This document shows, in pieces, positions 56,948 through 64,000 of a stretch of DNA of 64,000 bases. Below the pieces are notes generated by a model. That model made no database searches. It saw nothing but the letters and a program-made list of their open reading frames with translations, and was not told the DNA's origin. The first letter of the stretch is position 1, and each line of letters opens with the position of its first letter. The stretch is from positions 682,001-746,000 of the forward strand of contig NZ_FOLL01000001.1 of NCBI RefSeq assembly GCF_900112315.1, given 5' to 3'. Source of the stretch: Parapedobacter composti. Lineage in GTDB: Bacteria; Bacteroidota; Bacteroidia; Sphingobacteriales; Sphingobacteriaceae. The position numbers and the translations under genes were made by a program.

Positions 56948-59119
56948 TTAAAGTTTAAATTTTATTCCACCATTAATTACAAATCCGTCCAACGGTGCAT
57001 AGATGTCTCTAAAAACAGGGTTGGTTATTGTGCCTGTATAGATGTTGTCAAAACGTGTCTGCCTTGTATCAAGGAAGTTTTCAAAGTTGATATACAAAGA
57101 GAACCGTTCCCAAATCTTTTCAGCCATAAAGCCACACATCCAATAGTCCTTTCCAGTTGTACCGTCATTCAACTTTTGAGGGCTGAAATAATAGGCTTCC
57201 AAACCAATCTTCCATTTATCCTCTATTTCGTACATCAGTACGGAATTAACACGGTGTTTTGGGGTCAATGGATTTTCGGTACTTGTTCCGTCTTCCAGCA
57301 ATCGGGTATCGGTAAATGTGTAGCCCAAAAACAGTTTCAAATCATCATAGCCGATTTTCACATTGGTTTCTGTTCCCTTGGTATGGATGTAACCCGATGA
57401 ATTGATAAACTGATAAGTATTTGTTGCCATATTTTGAAGCAACAATGGATTGTCTAAATAGGTGTAAAAGAATAAATGGTTGATGCTGAACGTCCAGTCA
57501 TCGCCCATATTCGTGCGGTAATTGATGTCTGCATTTGCACCGTAGCTCTTTTCTAATTTATTGGTATTATCATCAATAGGCATAACGTTTTGATATTGTA
57601 TGCGTTCGCTTTCTTCGGTAAAAATGGTTGGTGTTTTATACCCAAATCCACCCCCGATGCGTGAAGTCAATCCGTTTGCAATATGGAACAATGCCGATAC
57701 TCTTGGTAGAAAAACAGCCCCGTAATCCACCACGTAATCCGTTCTTAAACCTGTTTCCAATTGAAACCAGTCCGTAGCCCTAAAAGAATTTTGAACGAAA
57801 GCCCCGAATGTCGTTTGATTGTAATTCCTTAACGGAAATGAGGTAATTTGTTTTTCTTTGAAGTTATCCGTCCAAATATTAAAACCTGTTATCCATTCCG
57901 ACTTTTCTTTGCTGTGGGTATAGCTCGCTTCCGTGAAAGTGGCTGTTTGCGTTCCATCAAACTCGTAGTTAGGAATAGCTGTATTGCGGTTAAAATAACT
58001 TACGCTGTTTTTGACTTGGACAAAACTGTTTTCGTTTATTCTATGGTCAAAAACAAATTGTGTGGAATAACGCTGTGTTTTGTTTTGCTCGAAAAACTGG
58101 TGTGTGTTGTCCGCTTTGCCCTTTATATAAAGCATGTCGCCACCCAAACGGTTTTCAATGGTACTGTTGACACCAAAGTTCATTTTAGTTTTATCATTGA
58201 AGTAAACAAATAATTTAGGGTTCAGCACATACCGTTCAAATTGGGGAATGGCAGAAAGTCCGATTTGTGCAGGGTCGTAAGCTACGTTTCGGTTGTGAGA
58301 AGCAAATATTGTTGTTCCGATTTTATTAAACTTCTGTCCGTAAAAACCGTTGATGTCCAACCCTCTGCCCGATGTTCCGTTTAAATGAAAACGCAAATCC
58401 CTTTCTTCCGTTGGTGTCTTAGAAATTAAATTTACCAAGCCTGCTATTGCTCCACCGCCATACAGCGTAGATGTTGAACCCTTAATAACCTCAACCTGCT
58501 TTAAGTCAAGCGGTGGAATTTGCAACAAGCCTAACCCACTTGAAGCACCGGAATAAATAGGGAAACCGTCTTTTAAAATTTGCGTATATCGCCCGTCAAG
58601 ACCTTGAATACGAATGCTTGCATTGGCACTTGTGGGCGAGGTAGTTTGGACATGAATACCTGTACTCTCGCTCAAAAGCATACGAATATCCCCTGCTTTC
58701 ATATTTCCTTTTTCGTCCAATTCTTCACCTCCGATAAATTCAATACGGGTAGGAATATTTTGTATGCTTCTCGTGCTTCTGGTAGAGGATATGACAATTT
58801 CGTCTAACTCCTCTGAACTTTCTTTGAGTAGGATTTCAATAACACTGGTGTCCTTTAATGGAAATTCTAATGTATCAATACGTTCATTGAAGCCTATATA
58901 ACTAAAATGTATTTCCTGTAATCCATCAGGAATATTGAATAATGTAATTTGTCCGTTCTCGTTAGATGTTGCTCCAATTGAAGTGCCTTTTATAGATGCC
59001 GTTACGCCAATTAAAGGTTCTTTCGTTCCACTGCTTTTTACGACAGCGGTTAATGTGTTTTGTGCATATACACAAAGGTTTAGTGCCATGAAAAATGACA
59101 CAATGAGTATTTTTTTCAT
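56948..59119 (-). CDS. TonB-dependent outer-membrane receptor
   Basis: A 723-aa receptor. Signal (FMALNLCVYAQ), a CarboxypepD_reg-like N-terminal domain (SGTKEPLIGVTASIKGTSIG), a plug (IQNIPTRIEFIGGEELDEKG, GSTSTLYGGGAIAGLVNLIS) and a long barrel. Likely imports metal chelates or siderophore-like molecules, given the neighbourhood. ATG 59119 matches the signal. Confidence 0.92.
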   Translation of the reverse strand: MKKILIVSFFMALNLCVYAQNTLTAVVKSSGTKEPLIGVTASIKGTSIGATSNENGQITLFNIPDGLQEIHFSYIGFNERIDTLEFPLKDTSVIEILLKESSEELDEIVISSTRSTRSIQNIPTRIEFIGGEELDEKGNMKAGDIRMLLSESTGIHVQTTSPTSANASIRIQGLDGRYTQILKDGFPIYSGASSGLGLLQIPPLDLKQVEVIKGSTSTLYGGGAIAGLVNLISKTPTEERDLRFHLNGTSGRGLDINGFYGQKFNKIGTTIFASHNRNVAYDPAQIGLSAIPQFERYVLNPKLFVYFNDKTKMNFGVNSTIENRLGGDMLYIKGKADNTHQFFEQNKTQRYSTQFVFDHRINENSFVQVKNSVSYFNRNTAIPNYEFDGTQTATFTEASYTHSKEKSEWITGFNIWTDNFKEKQITSFPLRNYNQTTFGAFVQNSFRATDWFQLETGLRTDYVVDYGAVFLPRVSALFHIANGLTSRIGGGFGYKTPTIFTEESERIQYQNVMPIDDNTNKLEKSYGANADINYRTNMGDDWTFSINHLFFYTYLDNPLLLQNMATNTYQFINSSGYIHTKGTETNVKIGYDDLKLFLGYTFTDTRLLEDGTSTENPLTPKHRVNSVLMYEIEDKWKIGLEAYYFSPQKLNDGTTGKDYWMCGFMAEKIWERFSLYINFENFLDTRQTRFDNIYTGTITNPVFRDIYAPLDGFVINGGIKFKL

Positions 59120-59156
59120 TGTAAAAATGATGCTTAATGTGAAGAAATAAACAATT

Positions 59157-59173
59157 ACGATGCAAAGCATCGT
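59157..59173. promoter_or_regulatory. Palindrome ACGATGC-AAA-GCATCGT upstream of the TonB receptor gene
   Basis: A perfect 7-bp inverted repeat with 3-nt spacing, 38-54 bp upstream of the receptor start. Possible operator or stem-loop. Confidence 0.45.
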
Positions 59174-59204
59174 TACTAACTAACTTGTGCCGAAGCACTA
59201 TACA

Positions 59205-59516
59205 TTAAGCGATTTGTGGTGGATGCCAAATAGAATAGGGGAAGTCAGAAATAGGTGACGTAGTTATTACTCCTAATTTCTTTTCAGGTAATTGGAAAGA
59301 GTTAGCAATTGAAAAATAAAATGACGTTATTACAAACCCCGTACAAGTATTACATTTAGAAAAAGGGGAGCAACAATCCATCCCGCAATCATCATTGTCT
59401 TGTTCTTGACTGTCTGTTGTTTGTTGTGCGAGGTCAAGGCATTTATCTTCCATAAAGCAAGGTGCTGTTGATAACACCAACACCATTAAAGCTAATATGA
59501 ATGATAAATATTTCAT
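59205..59516 (-). CDS. DUF6660-like Cys-rich secreted protein
   Basis: A 103-aa protein with signal (YLSFILALMVLVLSTAPC), then DNDDCGMDCCSPFSKCNTCT and the terminal FPYSIWHPPQIA. The Cys cluster and ending are like those of the protein at 53587-53925. It lies between the TonB receptor and the second ACR3 gene. Envelope metal binding is the likely role. Confidence 0.7.
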   Translation of the reverse strand: MKYLSFILALMVLVLSTAPCFMEDKCLDLAQQTTDSQEQDNDDCGMDCCSPFSKCNTCTGFVITSFYFSIANSFQLPEKKLGVITTSPISDFPYSIWHPPQIA

Positions 59517-59582
59517 TATGCAAAGGTAAAAAAATTAGTTTTCAAATCTCTACTCTTGTTTCATCCCTTAAAAATACCTTTT

Positions 59583-60614
59583 CTAAGTGTAATACTTTCC
59601 CTTTAACCATAAACTTGCTCTTACCAATAATATCAATACCGGAACTTCCACAAGTGGGCCGATAACGCCCACAAATGCCTGTGGTGAATGAATGCCAAAA
59701 ACAGCTATTGCTACGGCTATTGCCAATTCAAAATTATTTCCTGTGGCTGTAAATGCGATGGATGCGTTTTTGTCGTAAGGAACATTTAAGAATTTGCAGA
59801 TAAAGAAGCTCACGAAAAACATCAGTACAAAATAGATGATAAGCGGTATAGCTACTTTTACTACGTCCATTGGCAACTCCAATATTTTATCACCTTTCAG
59901 ACTGAACATCAATACTATGGTAAACAATAAAGCATATAATGTAATGGGTGATATTTTGGGAACGAATTTACGGTTATACCATTCTATACCTTTTGACTTT
60001 ACAAGTGCGTAACGGCTTATAAAACCTGCTAAGAAAGGAATACCTAAGTATATCAATACGCTTTCGGTTACATCTTTCATTGATACACTTACATTGAAAT
60101 TGGCTAAGCCTAATTTATTGGTTAATACGTTAATAAATAGCCAAACAAAGAAGCTGTAACTTATTATTTGAAAGATACTGTTCAATGCGACTAATAATGC
60201 CGTATATTCTCTATTACCTTCCGCCAAGTCGCTCCATACTATGACCATAGCGATACATCTTGCCAAACCGATTAATATTAAACCTGTCATATAATCGGGT
60301 TCGTTTCGTAAAAACAAAACGGCTAAACCAAACATCAATACTGTACCGATTACCCAATTCAGTAATAAAGATATGCCGATTACTTTTGTGTCTTTAAATG
60401 CTTTGGGCAACAATGAATAATCCACCTTTGCCAAAGGTGGGTACATCATCAATATAAGCCCTATTGCCAAAGGAATATTGGTAGTGCCTGCGGATAAAGC
60501 ATTTGTAATATTGGAAATGCTCGGGAAGAAATACCCTAATCCTATTCCTGTCGCCATTGCAAGGAATATCCATAACGTTAAGTAACGGTCAAGAAATTTT
60601 AGTTTTGGTTGCAT
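59583..60614 (-). CDS. arsB: ACR3-family arsenite efflux permease, element-borne copy
   Basis: A 343-aa permease very similar to that at 19711-20796: [80 protein letters not shown]. It has ten TM helices. It exports arsenite. No arsR or arsC is adjacent. Confidence 0.95.
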   Translation of the reverse strand: MQPKLKFLDRYLTLWIFLAMATGIGLGYFFPSISNITNALSAGTTNIPLAIGLILMMYPPLAKVDYSLLPKAFKDTKVIGISLLLNWVIGTVLMFGLAVLFLRNEPDYMTGLILIGLARCIAMVIVWSDLAEGNREYTALLVALNSIFQIISYSFFVWLFINVLTNKLGLANFNVSVSMKDVTESVLIYLGIPFLAGFISRYALVKSKGIEWYNRKFVPKISPITLYALLFTIVLMFSLKGDKILELPMDVVKVAIPLIIYFVLMFFVSFFICKFLNVPYDKNASIAFTATGNNFELAIAVAIAVFGIHSPQAFVGVIGPLVEVPVLILLVRASLWLKGKYYT

Positions 60615-60617
60615 CGG

Positions 60618-60743
60618 CTAACTTTTAATCATTGAAAAAACATAGAACATCTCTTGCGCTATTTGCAAACTCCTTTCAGCATATACCTGTGCCTGTTCGG
60701 GTGTTTCCAATTTAAGATATGTTTCATTGTAAAATTTATCCAT
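60618..60743 (-). pseudogene. RteC N-terminal fragment with a foreign tail
   Basis: Codons from ATG 60743 read MDKFYNETYLKLETPEQ, of which the first 14 residues match RteC N-termini here (MDKFYKETLYKLET). They continue QAQVYAERSLQIAQEMFYVF to a stop. An RteC start has been joined to unrelated sequence. The 239 bp to its right contain no clear gene. Confidence 0.6.
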
Positions 60744-60982
60744 TCGTTTCATTTTGATATAATATGATACTGATTAATACAGCAATGCTAATACTGCTCG
60801 TATTAGCCCATGCAACTACATAAAAGAACAACCAGTATGATGCTGGTCGTGGAACTGTTGTATTGTCTGATGGGTTGCAGCATGATGCAGGTTAATCATT
60901 ACGAATTTGACCTGCATCACCAACTGCTTATTTACCGATTTTTCCACGGTATTTGCAGTTTACAACCATTCGGTATTTTATT

Positions 60983-63253
60983 TTAATATGTCAAGGCAAG
61001 CCCTACGCCCCAACCCATATCACTATCATAGTGGGTACGTATGCCGATGTTCTTATTAATGATATACCTAAGTTCTCCCATATACTCTAAGTCGGTATTT
61101 ACCATGAAGCCACCTCTTAGTCTTTTTGAAATTGGTATATCTTCACGCATTAACTGCAATCTCACAATTCCATCATGATATACTTCTGCCTGAAAATTGA
61201 CCAGCATAGGTAACGTATACATAAACCCTAAACTGAACGCCCTGCGGGTGTCTTTCTTGTTGGTTTGTCCAAATATGTTCTTTTCGTGTTCATCTTCTCC
61301 CATTTTACGGTAGCGGTAATCAAAACCTACAAAGGGCATGAACCATTGCATCTTTCCAATGTATCTACCTAAATGGGTTTCTACTTCATAACCGTGCATA
61401 CTATTATAGCCTAAACGCCATTCTGTTCCTAATTGGTAGCGTGCATTCATTAGCATAGCTTCTCCATCATTACCATTGGTTGCAAAATCGTTTTGTGCCA
61501 TAAAATGAGGCATATTGCTTTCTCTTTGCAATTCTTTATAGGCTTTTGCTTTATCGGGTAAATAGGGATTTTTGTAATCTCCAACTTCAAACACCCTGTT
61601 CATTCCCGCCATCATGTGATATAATATATGGCAATGAAAGAACCAATCACCCTCCTCATTTGCTAAAAACTCAATGGTATTTGTTTCCATAGGCATGATA
61701 TCCAACACATTTTTAAGCGGCGATTTTTCGCCTTTTCCGTTTATCACCCTAAAATCAAATCCGTGAAGATGCATTGGATGCCGCATCATTGAATTATTAT
61801 AAATGGTAATCCGTAGAATTTCTCCTTTTTTTACAGGTATTTTGTCAGTTTCCGAAAGTATTTTATTATCCATACTCCACACATAGCGGTTCATATTTCC
61901 GGTAAGCGTAAATTTCAATTCTTTCACCGGAGCATCTTTAGGAAGTTCTGTATTATGGGGCGATTGCAACATTGCATAATTCAGGGTCTTTATTTCTCCT
62001 AATTCGTTGGCATTGTAGCGGTTTGGGTCGTTGTCCATATTGTGCTGACTATGGTCGTGCTTTTGTTTTTGCTTCGCTTCTCCTGTTATTTCGGGATACA
62101 TTACCACGTTCATATCCATTTGGTTCAGGCTCATTTTCATTCCCATATCGTCCAAATCGCCATTCATTTTCATCATATCATTCATCATCTTCATCCCCTC
62201 GAAATACTTCAATCGTGGGAGCGGGGAAATAAGCTGTTTGACCCCATCACCTATAAATAAACTCGCAGATTGTGTCCTGTCTTCGGTTGTTGCTAATAAC
62301 TCGTAAGCCAAACCATCTTGAGGGATAGTCACTACAATATCGTAAGTTTCAGAAACGGCAATGATTAACCTGTCCACCTCTACAGGCTCAACATCATTCC
62401 CATCACTCGCTACTACTGTAATTTTTCCTCCAGCATACCTTAGCCAGAAATATGAAGACGCCCCTCCATTGGAAACACGCAATCTTACTTTGTCGCCTGC
62501 TTTTAGCTTTTTACCATCAATTGTTTTCAAATCGGTGCTATGGCTACCATTTATTAGGATTTTATCATAGTAAACGTCACTGACATCCATCGCCAGCATC
62601 CGCTTCCACTCGTTGGTGAGTTTTGTTTTGAAATGTCCTTCTCTAATAGCTTCTGCATAAGACTGTGTTGCATTTTTTTTGATGGCAGCCCAATCATTGG
62701 CATAATGCAACATTCGGTTGATGTTATTGGGGTTTAGATTTGTCCATTCGCTTATAATAATGGGAACGGTTGGTAAATCATCAATACCTTTCCTAAAGGT
62801 TTTATCATCCTCTCTTTTTTTCATAATAAAGCTACCGTACATTCCAATCTGTTCCTGCAAACCTGAATGGGAATGATACCAGTGCGTACCGTGCTGGATA
62901 ATCGGAAAACGGTAGGTGTAGGTTGTGCCCGGTGCGATGGGTTTTTGTGTAAGCCAGGGCACACCGTCTTCTTTATTGGGCAGGAACACACCATGCCAGT
63001 GAAGTGATGTGCTTTCTTTCAATTGGTTGTGCACCACTATTTCGGCAGTGTCGCCCTCGGTAAAGGTAAGGGTGGGCATGGGGATTTGCCCGTTTACGGC
63101 AATCGCTCTTTTTTCTTTCCCTGCATAGTTTACCAGTGTGTCTTTTACGTACAATTCGTAACGCACTACTTTCTGTGCGAATAATGTTTGTGTGCAAAGC
63201 AGTATCAGCACTGTTTGCAAAATTCTTATAGGTATTTTATTATATCTGTTCAT
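60983..63253 (-). CDS. Multicopper oxidase with a C-terminal barrel-like domain
   Basis: A 756-aa protein. Signal (LQTVLILLCTQTLFA). Copper ligands: SLHWHGVFLPNKEDGVPWLT, GTHWYHSHSG, MRHPMHLHGFDFRV and DWFFHCHILYHMMAGMNRVF. A Met-rich segment MMNDMMKMNGDLDDMGMKMS probably takes up copper. After ~600 aa, a CopB-like beta-barrel is likely (AMLMNARYQLGTEWRLGYNS to GWGVGLALTY). It is a CopA-type enzyme for periplasmic Cu(I) oxidation. Confidence 0.9.
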   Translation of the reverse strand: MNRYNKIPIRILQTVLILLCTQTLFAQKVVRYELYVKDTLVNYAGKEKRAIAVNGQIPMPTLTFTEGDTAEIVVHNQLKESTSLHWHGVFLPNKEDGVPWLTQKPIAPGTTYTYRFPIIQHGTHWYHSHSGLQEQIGMYGSFIMKKREDDKTFRKGIDDLPTVPIIISEWTNLNPNNINRMLHYANDWAAIKKNATQSYAEAIREGHFKTKLTNEWKRMLAMDVSDVYYDKILINGSHSTDLKTIDGKKLKAGDKVRLRVSNGGASSYFWLRYAGGKITVVASDGNDVEPVEVDRLIIAVSETYDIVVTIPQDGLAYELLATTEDRTQSASLFIGDGVKQLISPLPRLKYFEGMKMMNDMMKMNGDLDDMGMKMSLNQMDMNVVMYPEITGEAKQKQKHDHSQHNMDNDPNRYNANELGEIKTLNYAMLQSPHNTELPKDAPVKELKFTLTGNMNRYVWSMDNKILSETDKIPVKKGEILRITIYNNSMMRHPMHLHGFDFRVINGKGEKSPLKNVLDIMPMETNTIEFLANEEGDWFFHCHILYHMMAGMNRVFEVGDYKNPYLPDKAKAYKELQRESNMPHFMAQNDFATNGNDGEAMLMNARYQLGTEWRLGYNSMHGYEVETHLGRYIGKMQWFMPFVGFDYRYRKMGEDEHEKNIFGQTNKKDTRRAFSLGFMYTLPMLVNFQAEVYHDGIVRLQLMREDIPISKRLRGGFMVNTDLEYMGELRYIINKNIGIRTHYDSDMGWGVGLALTY

Positions 63254-63266
63254 GATTTGAAAAATT

Positions 63267-63722
63267 TTATTTAATGCTGTCTTCCATTGTGCTAAACCAC
63301 GCTATCAAAACCTGCTTATCCTCCGGTGACAATACTGCATTGCGATGAATTAGTGTGTATGATGACAACGGCATTTCTCCGTCCTTAACCTGCCCGGCCA
63401 TAGCCCTGAACTTGTTTCGCTGCTTGCGGGCTGAATACTCGCCAAATTCGCTAAAGTTGAGTTCCTCTTTGCCTTTTTTGATATGCCGTGCCATATACCA
63501 TGCCCCGGGCTGGATAAGGCTATACCACGGATAGCGGGTATTGTTGCTATGACAGTCATAGCAGGATTGGGTAAGGATGGCCTTTACGTTTTGGGGTACG
63601 TTGTAAACCCTTTCAATATGAGAGGCGGTTACTTCATCCGACTGGTTTCTTAACGGCTGAAAAAACTGTATGCCGATTAAGATAACAGCCAACCCCAATA
63701 TGATTTTCTTTTTTAAGGACAT
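63267..63722 (-). CDS. Haem-binding domain protein
   Basis: A 151-aa protein with a TM anchor (KIILGLAVILIGIQFFQPL) and the CxxCH motif CYDCHSNNTRYPWYSLIQPG, typical of PF14376 haem-binding proteins. It may be c-type cytochrome-like, and is downstream of the TRASH-like gene. It would sit in the periplasm. A role in metal-linked electron transfer near the multicopper oxidase is inferred. Confidence 0.85.
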   Translation of the reverse strand: MSLKKKIILGLAVILIGIQFFQPLRNQSDEVTASHIERVYNVPQNVKAILTQSCYDCHSNNTRYPWYSLIQPGAWYMARHIKKGKEELNFSEFGEYSARKQRNKFRAMAGQVKDGEMPLSSYTLIHRNAVLSPEDKQVLIAWFSTMEDSIK

Positions 63723-63748
63723 AATATTGTGGCTTCATCTTTTTGTGT

Positions 63749-64000
63749 CTACTGTTTTTTCACATACTTGGCATAATTCTCCTTGTTTTCAAAATAAGAA
63801 ACTTCACCGTTATTTCCTGTCACAGCAATCACCGCATTAGCTTTGTCTACCTGCTTATTGGAATAGGGGTCTATCGCCATCCGCACGGTCGCATCTTTTG
63901 GAATACGTTCCTTACACATTTCGCAACATCCGTAATAGGTTTTACCATCAAATTTTACTTCAAACTGCTTTTTGCCCATATAGGCATCGTTGACCATGCA
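63749..64000 (-). CDS. TRASH/YHS-like metal-binding protein (partial)
   Basis: The 3' part of a gene running off the window. Visible: CMVNDAYMGKKQFEVKFDG, then KTYYGCCEMCKERIPKD and a C-terminal tail. The CxxC in CCEMC and upstream Cys fit a TRASH-like metal-binding domain. ATG 63997 may be internal, as frame continues into the cysteine codon at 63998-64000. Confidence 0.7.
   Translation of the reverse strand, partial: CMVNDAYMGKKQFEVKFDGKTYYGCCEMCKERIPKDATVRMAIDPYSNKQVDKANAVIAVTGNNGEVSYFENKENYAKYVKKQ

Noticed and set aside
60744-60982. A short His-containing peptide on the minus strand.
   Set aside because: No clear start, no family and no ribosome-binding context; too weak to annotate.

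Overview
The window looks like a Bacteroidota chromosome, probably a Sphingobacteriaceae relative such as Parapedobacter or Pedobacter. The evidence is TAnnTTTG-type -7 boxes ahead of rpsL and tRNA-Pro, many lipoproteins, SusCD-era style housekeeping genes (yidC, pyrG, rplS, and the str operon rpsL-rpsG-fusA-rpsJ), and RteC/TopB/DUF3945 conjugative-element genes. The genus is an inference. The first ~30.8 kb is moderately GC-rich and mostly core chromosome. From ~30.9 kb to the end the DNA is clearly more AT-rich and reads as an integrative conjugative element (ICE) or island carrying heavy-metal resistance.

Region 1 (about 0.1-3.7 kb) is the most exciting part. Divergent small HTH regulators share an operator-like region. 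Then come, on the plus strand, an ECF-type sigma factor with two region-4-like domains, a 364-aa Cas12f/TnpB-like protein that lacks RuvC catalytic residues and stops before the zinc finger and RuvC-III, a structured RNA resembling a Cas12f tracrRNA with an anti-repeat, and a CRISPR-like array with 36-nt repeats and ~30-nt spacers. There is no cas1/cas2 and no cleavage machinery. The arrangement suggests RNA-guided recruitment of a dedicated sigma factor, i.e. programmable transcription initiation rather than immunity.

Region 2 (4-30.8 kb) holds a lipoprotein, a PH-domain membrane protein, a serpin lipoprotein, an acyl-CoA carboxylase beta subunit with an acyl-CoA dehydrogenase, yidC-pyrG, a pair of secreted amidohydrolases, rplS, tRNA-Pro, a phosphodiesterase, an arsenic operon (arsR, a DUF6428-like gene, a decayed arsC, acr3), an aldose epimerase, an M23 peptidase, cutC, tRNA-Cys, an outer-membrane barrel protein and the str operon.

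Region 3 (30.9-64 kb) starts with a calcineurin-like phosphoesterase fused to a P-loop NTPase (possible defence gene). Next are ICE maintenance genes (RteC, HTH, DUF3945, topoisomerase III), then cargo: ASCH, NmrA-like and AraC genes; a metal efflux cluster (CzcA-CzcC fusion, CzcB, Fur-family regulator, P-type ATPase); IS256 and conjugation-gene debris; and a second metal cluster (CDF transporter, TonB receptor, second ACR3, multicopper oxidase fused to a barrel-like domain, haem-binding protein, TRASH-like protein). RteC-like genes occur four times plus a fragment. Several genes in this half are broken by single-base changes. No integrase or transfer (tra) genes lie inside the window, so the element extends past its right edge.
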